Assembly (NCBI GenBank): GCA_948442615.1
Contig: CAOJSG010000016.1
Coordinates: 1-35,943, forward strand
Origin: an uncultured Alistipes sp.
GTDB lineage: Bacteria; Bacteroidota; Bacteroidia; Bacteroidales; Rikenellaceae
Length of the DNA stretch: 35,943 nucleotides
Direction: 5' to 3'
Shown piece by piece: positions 21,503-30,088 of the stretch. The notes beneath the pieces are model-generated. The model worked only from the letters and a program-made list of their open reading frames with translations. It had not been told where the DNA came from and ran no database searches. The position numbers and the translations under genes are program-made. Each line of letters opens with the position of its first letter. Position 1 is the stretch's first letter.

Positions 21503-22673
21503 ATTTCAGGTAAAAATCGCCGGTCAGTGCCCGGTACTCGGGCGTGTAGGTTTCGTGCGCTCCGGTGCCGATCGTGAGCTCTCCGGTCGGGATCTCGCGG
21601 TCGGGAGCCTGCCGCACGAACTCCAGCAGCATGCGTTTGGGGGCTTTGCGGGGGGTGGTCCGCACGGCGGTCCGGCGGCTTGCGAAGAGTGCTCCCCGGC
21701 ATATCCGCTCGAAGCGCGCCGCTTCGTCGGAGGGGAGCACCACCGCGAAGCGGCCCTCCTCGGTCAGCAGCCGCACGACCGCGTCGCGCAGCGCCTCGAA
21801 CGGCAGCTTCACGGCATGGCGTGCCGTCGTGCGCTCCGCATCGGGCGAGGTGAGCGAATCGACGAAAAAGGGGGGATTGGAGACGATCAGGTCGTAGCGC
21901 CGATCGGGCCGGAACGCCTGCACGGGGCATCGGACGAACTCCACCCGGTCGCCCCAGGGCGATGCGGCCGCATTTTCGCATGCCTGGCTGACGTCGCCGA
22001 TATCGATTCCGGTGATGCGGACGCCCCGGATCGCCCGGTCGGCAGTCCGGTCAGCGGCATTGTCCGCCGTTCGGTCGGCGGTTTCGTCCGCCGTGTCGCG
22101 GGGCGCCCTGTCGGTTGTCCGGTCGGCGGTTTCGTTCGCTGTGTCGCGGGGTGCTTGTCCGCCTGTCCGGTCGGCGGTTTCGTCCGCCGTGCCGCGGGTC
22201 GCCCTGTCGGTTGTCCGGTCAGCGGCATCGTCCGCAGTCCGGTCGACGATCCTCTCTTCCGGCCGGCCGGTTGCCCCGTCTGCAGCGGGAAACGGCTGCT
22301 CGGTCGGAATCGCCGCCTGTACGGCGCGGCCGGTGTCGTTCGCGGCGCCGGTCGCGCAGGCGGCGGATCGATTGCCGGGAACGGCGGTGTCGTCGGTGCG
22401 GAGCGAATGGCGGTCCGGTTCGGGCTGCGGTCCGGACGACAGGGGAGGGCGGATGGCCGGGGCGGCCGGATGTGCAGCCGCATCGTCCTCCGTTCCGAAG
22501 CCTTCCGTCCGCTGGGCCAGCATCAGGGCGATCAGCCCCGTGCCCGTGCCGATATCCAGAATCTGCCGGTCGCCGGGCCTCAGACCCGCCCAGGCGCCTA
22601 TCAGCACGCCGTCGGTCCCGACCTTCATCGGGCACCGATCCTGGCAAATCGTGAATCGTTTGAACCGAAACAT
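21498..22673 (-). CDS. trmN6: tRNA1(Val) (adenine(37)-N6)-methyltransferase-like, with ~160-residue repeat insertion
   Basis: A 391-residue protein against about 240 for the family. It begins MFRFKRFTICQDRCPMKVGT and has SAM motif I LDIGTGTGLIALMLAQR (39-55). Rossmann strand 2 (VRITGIDIGDVSQACENAAA) appears only at 218-237. Asn6-methylase motif NPPF is at 266-269, and the C-terminal substrate part RHAVKLPFEALRDAVVRLLT is normal. Residues ~57-217 are inserted between alpha-A and beta-2: first an Ala/Pro/Asp-rich stretch, then Arg/Thr/Asp/Ala-rich repeats of 16 residues (ADRTTDRAPRDTADET-like). Both catalytic halves stay in frame, so a functional enzyme with a flexible loop is possible. ATG 22673 matches the family start. 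Confidence 0.88.
   Translation of the reverse strand: MFRFKRFTICQDRCPMKVGTDGVLIGAWAGLRPGDRQILDIGTGTGLIALMLAQRTEGFGTEDDAAAHPAAPAIRPPLSSGPQPEPDRHSLRTDDTAVPGNRSAACATGAANDTGRAVQAAIPTEQPFPAADGATGRPEERIVDRTADDAADRTTDRATRGTADETADRTGGQAPRDTANETADRTTDRAPRDTADETADRTADNAADRTADRAIRGVRITGIDIGDVSQACENAAASPWGDRVEFVRCPVQAFRPDRRYDLIVSNPPFFVDSLTSPDAERTTARHAVKLPFEALRDAVVRLLTEEGRFAVVLPSDEAARFERICRGALFASRRTAVRTTPRKAPKRMLLEFVRQAPDREIPTGELTIGTGAHETYTPEYRALTGDFYLKF
22056..22247. repeat. In-frame 48-bp minisatellite inside trmN6
   Basis: Three 48-bp units at 22080, 22128 and 22176 each begin GGTTTCGTyCGC on the + strand and end near CCGGTCrGC. They are flanked by two 24-bp half-units (22056-22079 and 22224-22247). 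Units differ by several substitutions but never break the frame; they encode 16-residue repeats of the methyltransferase insertion. Confidence 0.9.
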
Positions 22674-22914
22674 CCGTTGAATACGTTTATCGTTCGTTCC
22701 ACTCCTGTTTTCTTGCTGCCGGAGCGGCCGCATCCTTGCGGCATTTGCGTCCGGAGCACTGCCGGAGCCGCTTTCTTGCGTTTTTTACGGCCGACTGCCG
22801 CTGCCATTCCTCGCTGTCCGTCGCCGTCGTTCCGCTGCGCATCGGACGCGCTGCCGGGTGCCGGTCCGGCGGAGGCCGATCGGCCGGGGGCTGCCGCCGA
22901 CCCTCTGCGGAGCC

Positions 22915-23826
22915 CTATCGCAGGCCGCCGTCCATCCCCGCCCCGAAGAGCGCGAAGTCGTAGCGCACGGGGTCGTCGGGATCGAACGTGCGCAGCGCCT
23001 CGGTCGCCTCCGCCACGGCCTTCCAGTCGTTCTGCCGCCGTGCGAGCAGCCCCAGTGTGCGGGCCATGTCGCCCGTGTGTACGTCGAGCGGCAGGTAGAG
23101 CGCCGACATGGGGATCCGGCGCCACAGCCCGAAATCCACGCCGCGGTCGTCGCTCCGCACCATCCAGCGCAGGTACATGCAGAGCCGTTTGCAGGCGGCG
23201 CCCCGCTCGACGGACGAGAGGTGCTTCTCGCAATGCGGGTCGTGGGCGGTGCGGAACATGGCCCGGCGGAATGCTGCCAGCGCCCCCGGGATGCTTCCGG
23301 AGGTTTCGTAGCTGCTCTCGAAAAACCGGCCGATGCTGCCGTGCTGCCGGCACAGGTCGCGGAGCCCCAGGACGAAGTCCCGGAGATCCCGGCCGTTGAA
23401 CGTGCGGTGGACGTAGGCGGCGAGCTGCGCAAGCTCCTTCTCGGAGGCGTTGCGCACGAAATCGGCCGGGGCGTCGTCCAGGTAGCGCATCATGCGCAGC
23501 CCGCTGCGCACGATGGCTTTGCGGTTTCCCCAGGCGATCGTCGCGGCGAAGAATCCCGCGATCTCGCGGTCGTCCTGCGACGCGAAGCCGTGCGGGATGC
23601 GGATCGGGTCGTCGTCGATGAATTCCGGCCGGTTGTACCGGTCGTGGAGGCGCTCCAGCAGTTCGTGCAGTTCGGAACGCTCCGTTTCGTTGCGCGAGGC
23701 GGTTCGGGTGGTCAAGGTTCGTCGGTTTTTCGGGTTCGGTCTCTTTTGTTCGCCCGACCGGCGGGCTCGCGAAAGCGTGCGGCGTGCGGCGACGCGAGGG
23801 GTCCGCGGCCTGCCGGCATTCGGCAT
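22915..23826 (-). CDS. TIGR02757 family protein
   Basis: Recognisable from YNRPEFIDDDPIRIPHGFAS, REIAGFFAATIAWGNRKAIV, RDFVLGLRDLCRQHGSIGRF, AACKRLCMYLRWMVRSDDRG, VDFGLWRRIPMSALYLPLDV and DPDDPVRYDFALFG, the conserved blocks of this helical, Bacteroidetes-frequent family whose role is unknown. It resembles helix-hairpin-helix base-excision enzymes only loosely. The start is uncertain: ATG 23826 adds ~50 Arg-rich residues before the conserved part, and the in-frame TTG at 23715 would give 266 residues, nearer the usual size. It is 54 bp after lolD and probably the tail of that leftward cluster. Confidence 0.82.
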   Translation of the reverse strand: MPNAGRPRTPRVAARRTLSRARRSGEQKRPNPKNRRTLTTRTASRNETERSELHELLERLHDRYNRPEFIDDDPIRIPHGFASQDDREIAGFFAATIAWGNRKAIVRSGLRMMRYLDDAPADFVRNASEKELAQLAAYVHRTFNGRDLRDFVLGLRDLCRQHGSIGRFFESSYETSGSIPGALAAFRRAMFRTAHDPHCEKHLSSVERGAACKRLCMYLRWMVRSDDRGVDFGLWRRIPMSALYLPLDVHTGDMARTLGLLARRQNDWKAVAEATEALRTFDPDDPVRYDFALFGAGMDGGLR

Positions 23827-23880
23827 CGTCCCGCGTGACCGCCGCTCTGCCGCAGGATGCCCGCAGTACGCCTCCGGCCG

Positions 23881-24540
<660 letters not shown>

Positions 24541-24619
24541 TCGGATCGGTATTTTCGTAGGCGGGGTCCTCTTCCGCGGGCCGCCGGAGATCCGGAGGCT
24601 GCGGCCGGCCGCAGCGCCT

Positions 24620-25459
24620 CTATTTGCGGTTCCGTTCGAAGACGTCGAAGATCTTCACCGTGTCGGCCGCCTCCTTTACGTCGTGCACGCGCAGGATCGC
24701 GGCCCCTTGGCGCAGCGCCTCCCAGCCGAGTGCGATCGTGCCGGGCAGCGATTCGTCGGGCGTCGAGCCGAGCGTCTTGTATATCATCGATTTGCGTGAA
24801 ACGCCCGCCAGCACCGGATAGCCGAGCGCGCAGAGCCGGTGCAGACCGGCCAGCAGTTCGTAGTTCTGATCCGCGGTCTTCGCGAAGCCGAATCCCGGGT
24901 CAAGAATCAGCCGTTCGCGCCGCATGCCGAGCGCGCGCAGCCGCGCGATGCGGGTTTCGAAGTAGTCCAGCACCTCCGCCACGATCTCGCGGCGGTAGTC
25001 GGTCAGCGACTGCATGGTTTGCGGATCGCCCTTCATGTGCATGGCGATGTAGGGCACGTCGTAGCGGGCGGCCGTTTCGGGCAGCGCGCCGTCCAGCTCG
25101 CCGGCCGAGATGTCGTTGACGATCACCGGGCCGCAGCAGCGGATGACCTCCTCGGCCACCGAAGCGCGGAACGTGTCGATCGAGACCGGAATCGCGGGTG
25201 CCAGACGCCGTGCCGCCTCGGTCCCCAGCAGCACCCGGCGCAGCTCCTCGTCGGGGTCCACCTCGTCGGCGCCCGGACGCGACGAGTAGCCGCCGATGTC
25301 GATGATCGCGGCCCCTTCCGCCGCGACCCGGCGTATGCGCGCTTCGATCGCCTCGCGGTCGGGCGTGCGGCTCGGGGCGTAGAACGAATCGGGCGTGACG
25401 TTTACGATCGCCATCACCTGCGGACGGCTGAAATCGAGGTCAGGCATGTGCTGCTTCAT
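24620..25459 (-). CDS. folP: Dihydropteroate synthase
   Basis: A 279-residue TIM-barrel enzyme. Motifs are [18 protein letters not shown] (NVTPDSF 20-26), [93 protein letters not shown] and a C-terminal [10 protein letters not shown] block. It condenses 6-hydroxymethyl-dihydropterin pyrophosphate with p-aminobenzoate in folate synthesis; it is the sulfonamide target. The start (25459, or Met5 at 25447) overlaps the end of coaE by up to 20 bp, so they share a transcript. Confidence 0.97.
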   Translation of the reverse strand: MKQHMPDLDFSRPQVMAIVNVTPDSFYAPSRTPDREAIEARIRRVAAEGAAIIDIGGYSSRPGADEVDPDEELRRVLLGTEAARRLAPAIPVSIDTFRASVAEEVIRCCGPVIVNDISAGELDGALPETAARYDVPYIAMHMKGDPQTMQSLTDYRREIVAEVLDYFETRIARLRALGMRRERLILDPGFGFAKTADQNYELLAGLHRLCALGYPVLAGVSRKSMIYKTLGSTPDESLPGTIALGWEALRQGAAILRVHDVKEAADTVKIFDVFERNRK

Positions 25460-26033
25460 AACGGAATCGTCGGTCGAGTTCGGCCACCGCCGGGGCGAGG
25501 TCCTCCTCGAAGATGTTTACGATCGAGACGTCAGCCCGTCGGCTGCGGGTGTCGTCGTCCATCTGGGCGGCGATCCGGCGCCGGACCGCCTCGGCATCGG
25601 TGCCGTCGCGGCGGCAGGTGCGTTCGATGCGCAGCGCCTCGGGTGCCAGCACGGCGACGGTGCGCTGCACGGCGTGCTCCAGCCCCGCCTCGAACAGGAT
25701 CGCGCTCTCCAGCACGACGTAGGGCGCCTGCTGCGAGTCGCTCCAGCGGGCGAAGTCGGCCATCACCGCAGGGTGTACCAGCGCGTTGAGCGCAGAGAGC
25801 TCCTCCGCATCGCCGAAGACCCGTTCGGCCAGACGGGCGCGGTCGAGCCGGCCGTCGCGGTAGGTTTCCGCACCGAAACGCGCCGCGATGCGCTGCCGCA
25901 GCGCCGCGTCCTCCTGCATCAGCCGCTTGGCCTCGGCATCGGAGTCGTAGACCGGAATGCCGCGCTCGCGGAAAAGCCTGCATACCGTGCTTTTGCCGCT
26001 GCCGATGCCCCCCGTGATTCCCACCTTCATCAT
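25440..26033 (-). CDS. coaE: Dephospho-CoA kinase
   Basis: A 197-residue P-loop kinase: MMKVGITGGIGSGKSTVCRL (P-loop 8-16), IPVYDSDAEAKRLMQ with the conserved Asp pair, LVHPAVMADFARW, APYVVLESAILFEAG and a C-terminal RRIAAQMDDDTRSRRADVSI. It phosphorylates the ribose 3'-OH of dephospho-CoA, the last step of CoA synthesis. Its ATG overlaps the upstream stop by 4 bp and its end overlaps folP, a tightly packed operon. Confidence 0.97.
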   Translation of the reverse strand: MMKVGITGGIGSGKSTVCRLFRERGIPVYDSDAEAKRLMQEDAALRQRIAARFGAETYRDGRLDRARLAERVFGDAEELSALNALVHPAVMADFARWSDSQQAPYVVLESAILFEAGLEHAVQRTVAVLAPEALRIERTCRRDGTDAEAVRRRIAAQMDDDTRSRRADVSIVNIFEEDLAPAVAELDRRFRYEAAHA

Positions 26034-26425
26034 GACGCTTCGGGATAGTCGATTTCGGGTACGGCGCCGATCGATACGATCTTGATGTCGCTGAACTGTA
26101 CCGTGATGGCGTTCTGCAGCGATTGCGGGTCGATGACGACCTTGCCTTCGTGCCCCTCCTCGCGCGAACGTTTGAACTTGAGCTCCGTCAGCGGGATGCG
26201 CAATACCTTATTCATATATACGCGGTAGGCGAACAGGTTGGTCCCGACGCCTTCGACCACGCAGGTCACCTCGAACCGTTGTCCGTCGACGTCGAGCCGC
26301 ACGACCTGCTCCGTCGTGTAGGTGTAGTTCAGTTTGGCGATATACCAGAGGATGAACGACGCGACGAGCAGCGCCAGAAAGACGGGCGAGACATAGCGGT
26401 GCGTCCATTCGAAGAAGCGATTCAT
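26030..26425 (-). CDS. Short YbbR-like membrane protein upstream of coaE
   Basis: A 131-residue protein with one N-terminal membrane helix (VSPVFLALLVASFILWYIAK, about 12-31) and a beta-rich periplasmic domain (YTYTTEQVVRLDVDGQRFEV, TNLFAYRVYMNKVLRIPLTE, QNAITVQFSDIKIVSIGAVP). The topology and the place before coaE recall the YbbR-like proteins of Bacteroidales. It is much shorter, having room for only one such domain; the assignment is tentative. ATG 26425 follows the promoter's -7 box by 20 bp, and the longer frame starts inside the promoter. It overlaps coaE by 4 bp. Confidence 0.65.
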   Translation of the reverse strand: MNRFFEWTHRYVSPVFLALLVASFILWYIAKLNYTYTTEQVVRLDVDGQRFEVTCVVEGVGTNLFAYRVYMNKVLRIPLTELKFKRSREEGHEGKVVIDPQSLQNAITVQFSDIKIVSIGAVPEIDYPEAS

Positions 26426-26445
26426 GTCGGTAGAATTTTTCGCTA

Positions 26446-26475
26446 CAAAGGTAAGAATAAAATGGACTGGCGCAA
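26446..26475 (-). promoter_or_regulatory. Promoter of the YbbR-like/coaE/folP operon
   Basis: Read leftward: TTG (26475-26473), 19 bp, TACCTTTG (26453-26446), ending 20 bp before the ATG. The remaining spacer to 26671 shows no other feature. Confidence 0.75.
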
Positions 26476-26671
26476 CCGCGCGCTCCACTAATTTGGCCGC
26501 GGTCCCGCCGCAGGGGCTTTTTCCGCCGGTTCCCGGCCTGTCTGCGTGCTGCGCCGCGTCGGTTTGCTGCGCACTGCGCTTCGCGCGGCGGGTGTTTCGT
26601 GCGGCGCAGGGGTTCGGGGCGCAGAATCGGGGAGCAAGTTCGGGGACCGGGGTGCGGATCCGGCGGCAATG

Positions 26672-26701
26672 AAAAAAGGGCCGCGATCGGTCGCGGCCCT
26701 T
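26672..26701 (-). terminator. Rho-independent terminator after secDF
   Basis: AGGGCCGCGA (26677-26686) and TCGCGGCCCT (26691-26700) form a perfect 10-bp stem with a TCGG loop. Read leftward the stem is followed by a T run (26677-26672). It lies 40 bp beyond the secDF stop. Confidence 0.88.
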
Positions 26702-26740
26702 CGGCTGAATCGGAACCGGCGGTCGCCCGCCCGGAGTCCG

Positions 26741-29700
26741 TTATGCGTTGAGTTTCTTGTCGTGCTTGGTCATCAGGTCGTAGGCGATCGGCGTAGCGAT
26801 GAAGATCGTGGCGATCGTACCTACCACGACGCCGATGATCAGCGCGAAGATGAAGCCGCGGATGGTCTCGCCGCCGAAGAAGAAGATCGCCAGCAGCGTC
26901 ACCAGCGTCGTGCCCGAGGTGTTGATCGTACGCGACAGCGTCGAGTTGATGGCGTTGTTCACGTTCTCGCGCAGCGTCCGCTTCGGATAGAGGCCCAGGT
27001 ACTCGCGGATACGGTCGAACACGACCACCGTATCGTTGATGGCGTAGCCGATGATCGTCAGGATCGCGGCGATGAAGGCCTGGTTCACCTCGAGGTTGAA
27101 CGGCAGGAAGCCGTAGAGCATCGAGAAGACGCCGATGATGAACAGCGCGTTGATGGCCAGGGCTGCCGTGGCGCCCGTGGCCCATTGCCAGCGCTTGAAG
27201 CGGAAGGTGATGTAGAGACCGATGGCCAGCAGCGAGAAGAGCACCGAGTAGATGGCGTTCCACGTCATGTCGCTGGCGATCGAGGGACCGATCTTGTCGG
27301 CGTTCACGATACCGTTTTCATCGGACTGCGTATTGCGGAACTGCTCGAACGTGATGTCGTAGGAGTAGAGCGGCTTCACGGCGTTGTAGATGATCTGCTC
27401 CACCTCGGCCGTGGCCTCGTCCGACGTATCGTCGTTCTTGTACTGCGTCACGATGCGCATCTGGTTCTCCTTGCCGAACTGCTTCACTTCCGAGCTGATC
27501 GATGCGGCGTCGGCGTCGCTGGCGTATTCCGTGAAGGCCTTCTCCACGTTCTCGCGCACCTCTTCGGCCGAAACGGCGTTGTCGAAACGGATCACGTAGG
27601 CGCGGCCGCCCGTGAACTCGGCGCCCAGGTTCAGTTTGCGCACGGCCAGCGAGACGCCCGACAGGACGATCACCGCACCGGCCACGATGTAGGCCGTCTT
27701 GCGTACGCGCAGGAAGTCGAAATGGGTGTTGTTGAGGAAATTCTCCGACCATTTGTACGAGAAGGAGATGCTGCCGCGCTTGGCGACGATCCACTCGATC
27801 AGCAGGCGCGTGATGAAGACGGCGCAGAAGAACGAGGTGACGATACCGATGATGAGCGTCGTGGCGAAGCCCTGTACCGGACCGTTGCCGAAGACGAAGA
27901 GGACGATACCGGTGATGATGGTCGTCAGGTTACCGTCGATGATCGCCGAGTAGGCCTTCGAGAAGCCCTCCTTGATCGCCAGCGAGATGCCCTTGCCGCT
28001 GCGGAGCTCCTCCTTGATGCGTTCGTAGATGATCACGTTGGCGTCGACGGCCATACCCATCGTCAGCACGATACCGGCGATACCGGGCAGCGTCAGCACG
28101 GCGCCGAACGACACGAGCACGCCCATGAGCAGGAAGACGTTGGTCAGCAGGGCGATGTCGGACATCCAGCCCGCCGTCTTGTAGAACAGACCCATGTAGA
28201 GCAGTACCAGCACGAAGGCGATCGCGAACGACAGCATGCCGGCGTTGATCGACTCCTGGCCCAGCGAAGGTCCTACGACCGTGTCCTGGATGATCGTGGC
28301 CGGTGCGGGCACCTTACCCGATTTGAGCACGTTGGCCAGGTCCTTGGCCTCCTGGATGGTGAAGTCGCCGGTGATCTGCGACGTACCCTTGTCGATCTTG
28401 GTCTGTACGCGGGGCGCCGAGTAGACGTATCCGTCGAGCACGATGGCCACGCACTTGCCGATGTTCTCGCCCGTCAGGCGGCCCCATTCGCGGGTGCCTT
28501 CGCCGTTCATGGTCATCTCGACCTCGGCCGCTGCACCGCGCTCCGAATAGCGCTCGCGCGCATCCGTTACGACACTGCCGTCCAGCGGCGCCTTGCCGTC
28601 GGGCGTAGCCACCTTGATGGCGTAAAGATAGTAGCGGCCGTCGATCTTGTCGTCGCCCTTCACGCCCCATTTGAACATGATGTCGGCCGGGAACTTCTCC
28701 AGCACGGCCGGGTTCGACAGGTAGGCGTTGACGGTCTCCATGTCGGCCTTGTATGCGGCGCCGATCGCGGCACCGCCGGCGTAGTTGGGATCGAGCACGG
28801 CGAAAAGCGGGTTCACCGTGCGGTCGAAGTTGCCCGCGGCCTCGGTCTCCTCCTCGGCTGCGGCCTCCACCTCGGCGATCAGCCCTTCGGCCTGCTCCCC
28901 GGCAGCCGTCTCTTCCTCGGTTGCGGCCGCAGGCGCTTCGGCCGCGGCAGCCTGCTGCTCGCGCAGCACCTGGTCGGCGCGCTGCAGCGCACCCCACACC
29001 TCATTGGCGTCGTAGGTGGTCCAGAACTCCAGCGACGCGGTACCCTGCAACAGATCGCGCACGCGCTGCGGCTCCTTCACGCCCGGCAGCTCCACCAGAA
29101 TGCGGTGCGAGTTGGGCAGGCGCATGATGTTGGGCTGCGTCACGCCGAAGTGGTCGATACGGCTGCGCAACACGTTGAACGACGCGGCGATGGCGGCTTC
29201 GGTTTCGTTCTTGAGCAGCTTCTCCACCTCGGCGTCCGAGCTCTCGAGCGTGATGTCCTTGCGGTCGGGGCTGACGAAGATCGCTGCCAGCGGTGCGCCG
29301 TTCGAGGCCTTCTGGTAGGCCTTCACGAAGTCGCCGATGTAGTCTTTCGACGTACCCTGCTTGAGTGCGGCGTCCGCTTCGGCCAGTGCGGCGACGAACG
29401 CGGGGTCGTGCTGACTGTTGCCGGCCAGGGCCTTGATTACGTCCTGCACCTGCACCTCGAGCATCACGTTCATGCCGCCCTTCAGGTCGAGACCCAGGTT
29501 CAGCTCCTTCTCCTTGCACTCCTTGTAGGTGAACGACTTGATGAGCAGGTTGTAGACCGGCAGGTTCTGCACGGAGTCGAGGTAGTGCTGTTCGGCCTCG
29601 GAGCGCTGGTCCGCGTCGAACTGCGCGGCGTACTCGGCCGCTTTCTTCTCTACGTTGCGCGTCTTGAACGTGAACGAGAGCTGGTAAACGCATGCGAGCG

Positions 29701-29743
29701 CCAGAAGCGCCGCGATGAGTTTGATGAAACCTTTGCTTTGCAT
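26741..29743 (-). CDS. secDF: Fused protein translocase subunit SecDF
   Basis: A 1000-residue fusion of SecD (about 1-620) and SecF (about 650-1000), as in most Bacteroidetes. The SecD part has GLDLKGGMNVMLEVQ (84-98), the P1 region ending FTIQEAKDLANVLKSGKVPA, and the membrane block MGMAVDANVIIYERIKEELR. The SecF part has GAEFTGGRAYVIRFDNAVS and GYAINDTVVVFDRIREYLGL. The two D-A/N-x-x-x blocks are the proton-relay segments. It uses the proton-motive force to pull preproteins through SecYEG. Residues 262-304 are an Ala/Glu-rich low-complexity insertion in P1. It has its own -7 box and terminator, so it is monocistronic. Confidence 0.97.
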   Translation of the reverse strand: MQSKGFIKLIAALLALACVYQLSFTFKTRNVEKKAAEYAAQFDADQRSEAEQHYLDSVQNLPVYNLLIKSFTYKECKEKELNLGLDLKGGMNVMLEVQVQDVIKALAGNSQHDPAFVAALAEADAALKQGTSKDYIGDFVKAYQKASNGAPLAAIFVSPDRKDITLESSDAEVEKLLKNETEAAIAASFNVLRSRIDHFGVTQPNIMRLPNSHRILVELPGVKEPQRVRDLLQGTASLEFWTTYDANEVWGALQRADQVLREQQAAAAEAPAAATEEETAAGEQAEGLIAEVEAAAEEETEAAGNFDRTVNPLFAVLDPNYAGGAAIGAAYKADMETVNAYLSNPAVLEKFPADIMFKWGVKGDDKIDGRYYLYAIKVATPDGKAPLDGSVVTDARERYSERGAAAEVEMTMNGEGTREWGRLTGENIGKCVAIVLDGYVYSAPRVQTKIDKGTSQITGDFTIQEAKDLANVLKSGKVPAPATIIQDTVVGPSLGQESINAGMLSFAIAFVLVLLYMGLFYKTAGWMSDIALLTNVFLLMGVLVSFGAVLTLPGIAGIVLTMGMAVDANVIIYERIKEELRSGKGISLAIKEGFSKAYSAIIDGNLTTIITGIVLFVFGNGPVQGFATTLIIGIVTSFFCAVFITRLLIEWIVAKRGSISFSYKWSENFLNNTHFDFLRVRKTAYIVAGAVIVLSGVSLAVRKLNLGAEFTGGRAYVIRFDNAVSAEEVRENVEKAFTEYASDADAASISSEVKQFGKENQMRIVTQYKNDDTSDEATAEVEQIIYNAVKPLYSYDITFEQFRNTQSDENGIVNADKIGPSIASDMTWNAIYSVLFSLLAIGLYITFRFKRWQWATGATAALAINALFIIGVFSMLYGFLPFNLEVNQAFIAAILTIIGYAINDTVVVFDRIREYLGLYPKRTLRENVNNAINSTLSRTINTSGTTLVTLLAIFFFGGETIRGFIFALIIGVVVGTIATIFIATPIAYDLMTKHDKKLNA

Positions 29744-29802
29744 TTGAATCGAAAAATTTGTTGTTATCTCATTGTTTTGTCGTCGAAACGCACAATAGCA
29801 CG

Positions 29803-29810
29803 CAAAGATA
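29803..29810 (-). promoter_or_regulatory. -7 box of secDF
   Basis: Read leftward TATCTTTG, a full TAnnTTTG match 59 bp before the secDF ATG. No good -33 element is visible at 19-21 bp. Confidence 0.6.
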
Positions 29811-29880
29811 GAAAAAAAGAATTAAAAATTGCGGGTTCCGGGCCAAGAATTGTGCGCCGGGGGCCGAAAATAGGGTCCGG

Positions 29881-29901
29881 CCCGGCGGCCTCTCCGCCGG
29901 G
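29881..29901. other. Hairpin in the secDF upstream spacer
   Basis: CCCGGCGG (29881-29888) and CCGCCGGG (29894-29901) pair over 8 bp with a CCTCT loop. It is part of the 345-bp spacer 29744-30088, which otherwise holds the secDF -7 box and the hairpin at 30025. It lacks a clear T run on either strand. Confidence 0.35.
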
Positions 29902-30024
29902 TTTCCCTCCTCGGCCGCCCGAACGGCGGCCGGCGACGCCGCCGGATTCTGCGTTCCGGAGCGCCGTGCCGCGGTGCGGCTCCCGCGTTCCGGGGCGTGC
30001 CGCACCCTCCCCTCCGATGCACGG

Positions 30025-30062
30025 AGCGGGGGCTGCCCGCCCGTTGCGGCGGAGCCCCCGCT
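30025..30062 (-). terminator. Terminator-like inverted repeat after the outer-membrane receptor gene
   Basis: AGCGGGGGCT (30025-30034) and AGCCCCCGCT (30053-30062) form a perfect 10-bp stem with an 18-nt loop, 26 bp beyond the stop of the leftward gene at 30089. There is no T run, so it may block transcript decay rather than terminate. Confidence 0.45.
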
Positions 30063-30088
30063 TCGTGGTGCCGTACCGGCCGTGCGGA

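Noticed and set aside
22056..22247. A CRISPR-like array
   Set aside because: The units are contiguous 48-bp repeats without unique spacers, they lie in frame within a methyltransferase gene, and no cas gene is present.
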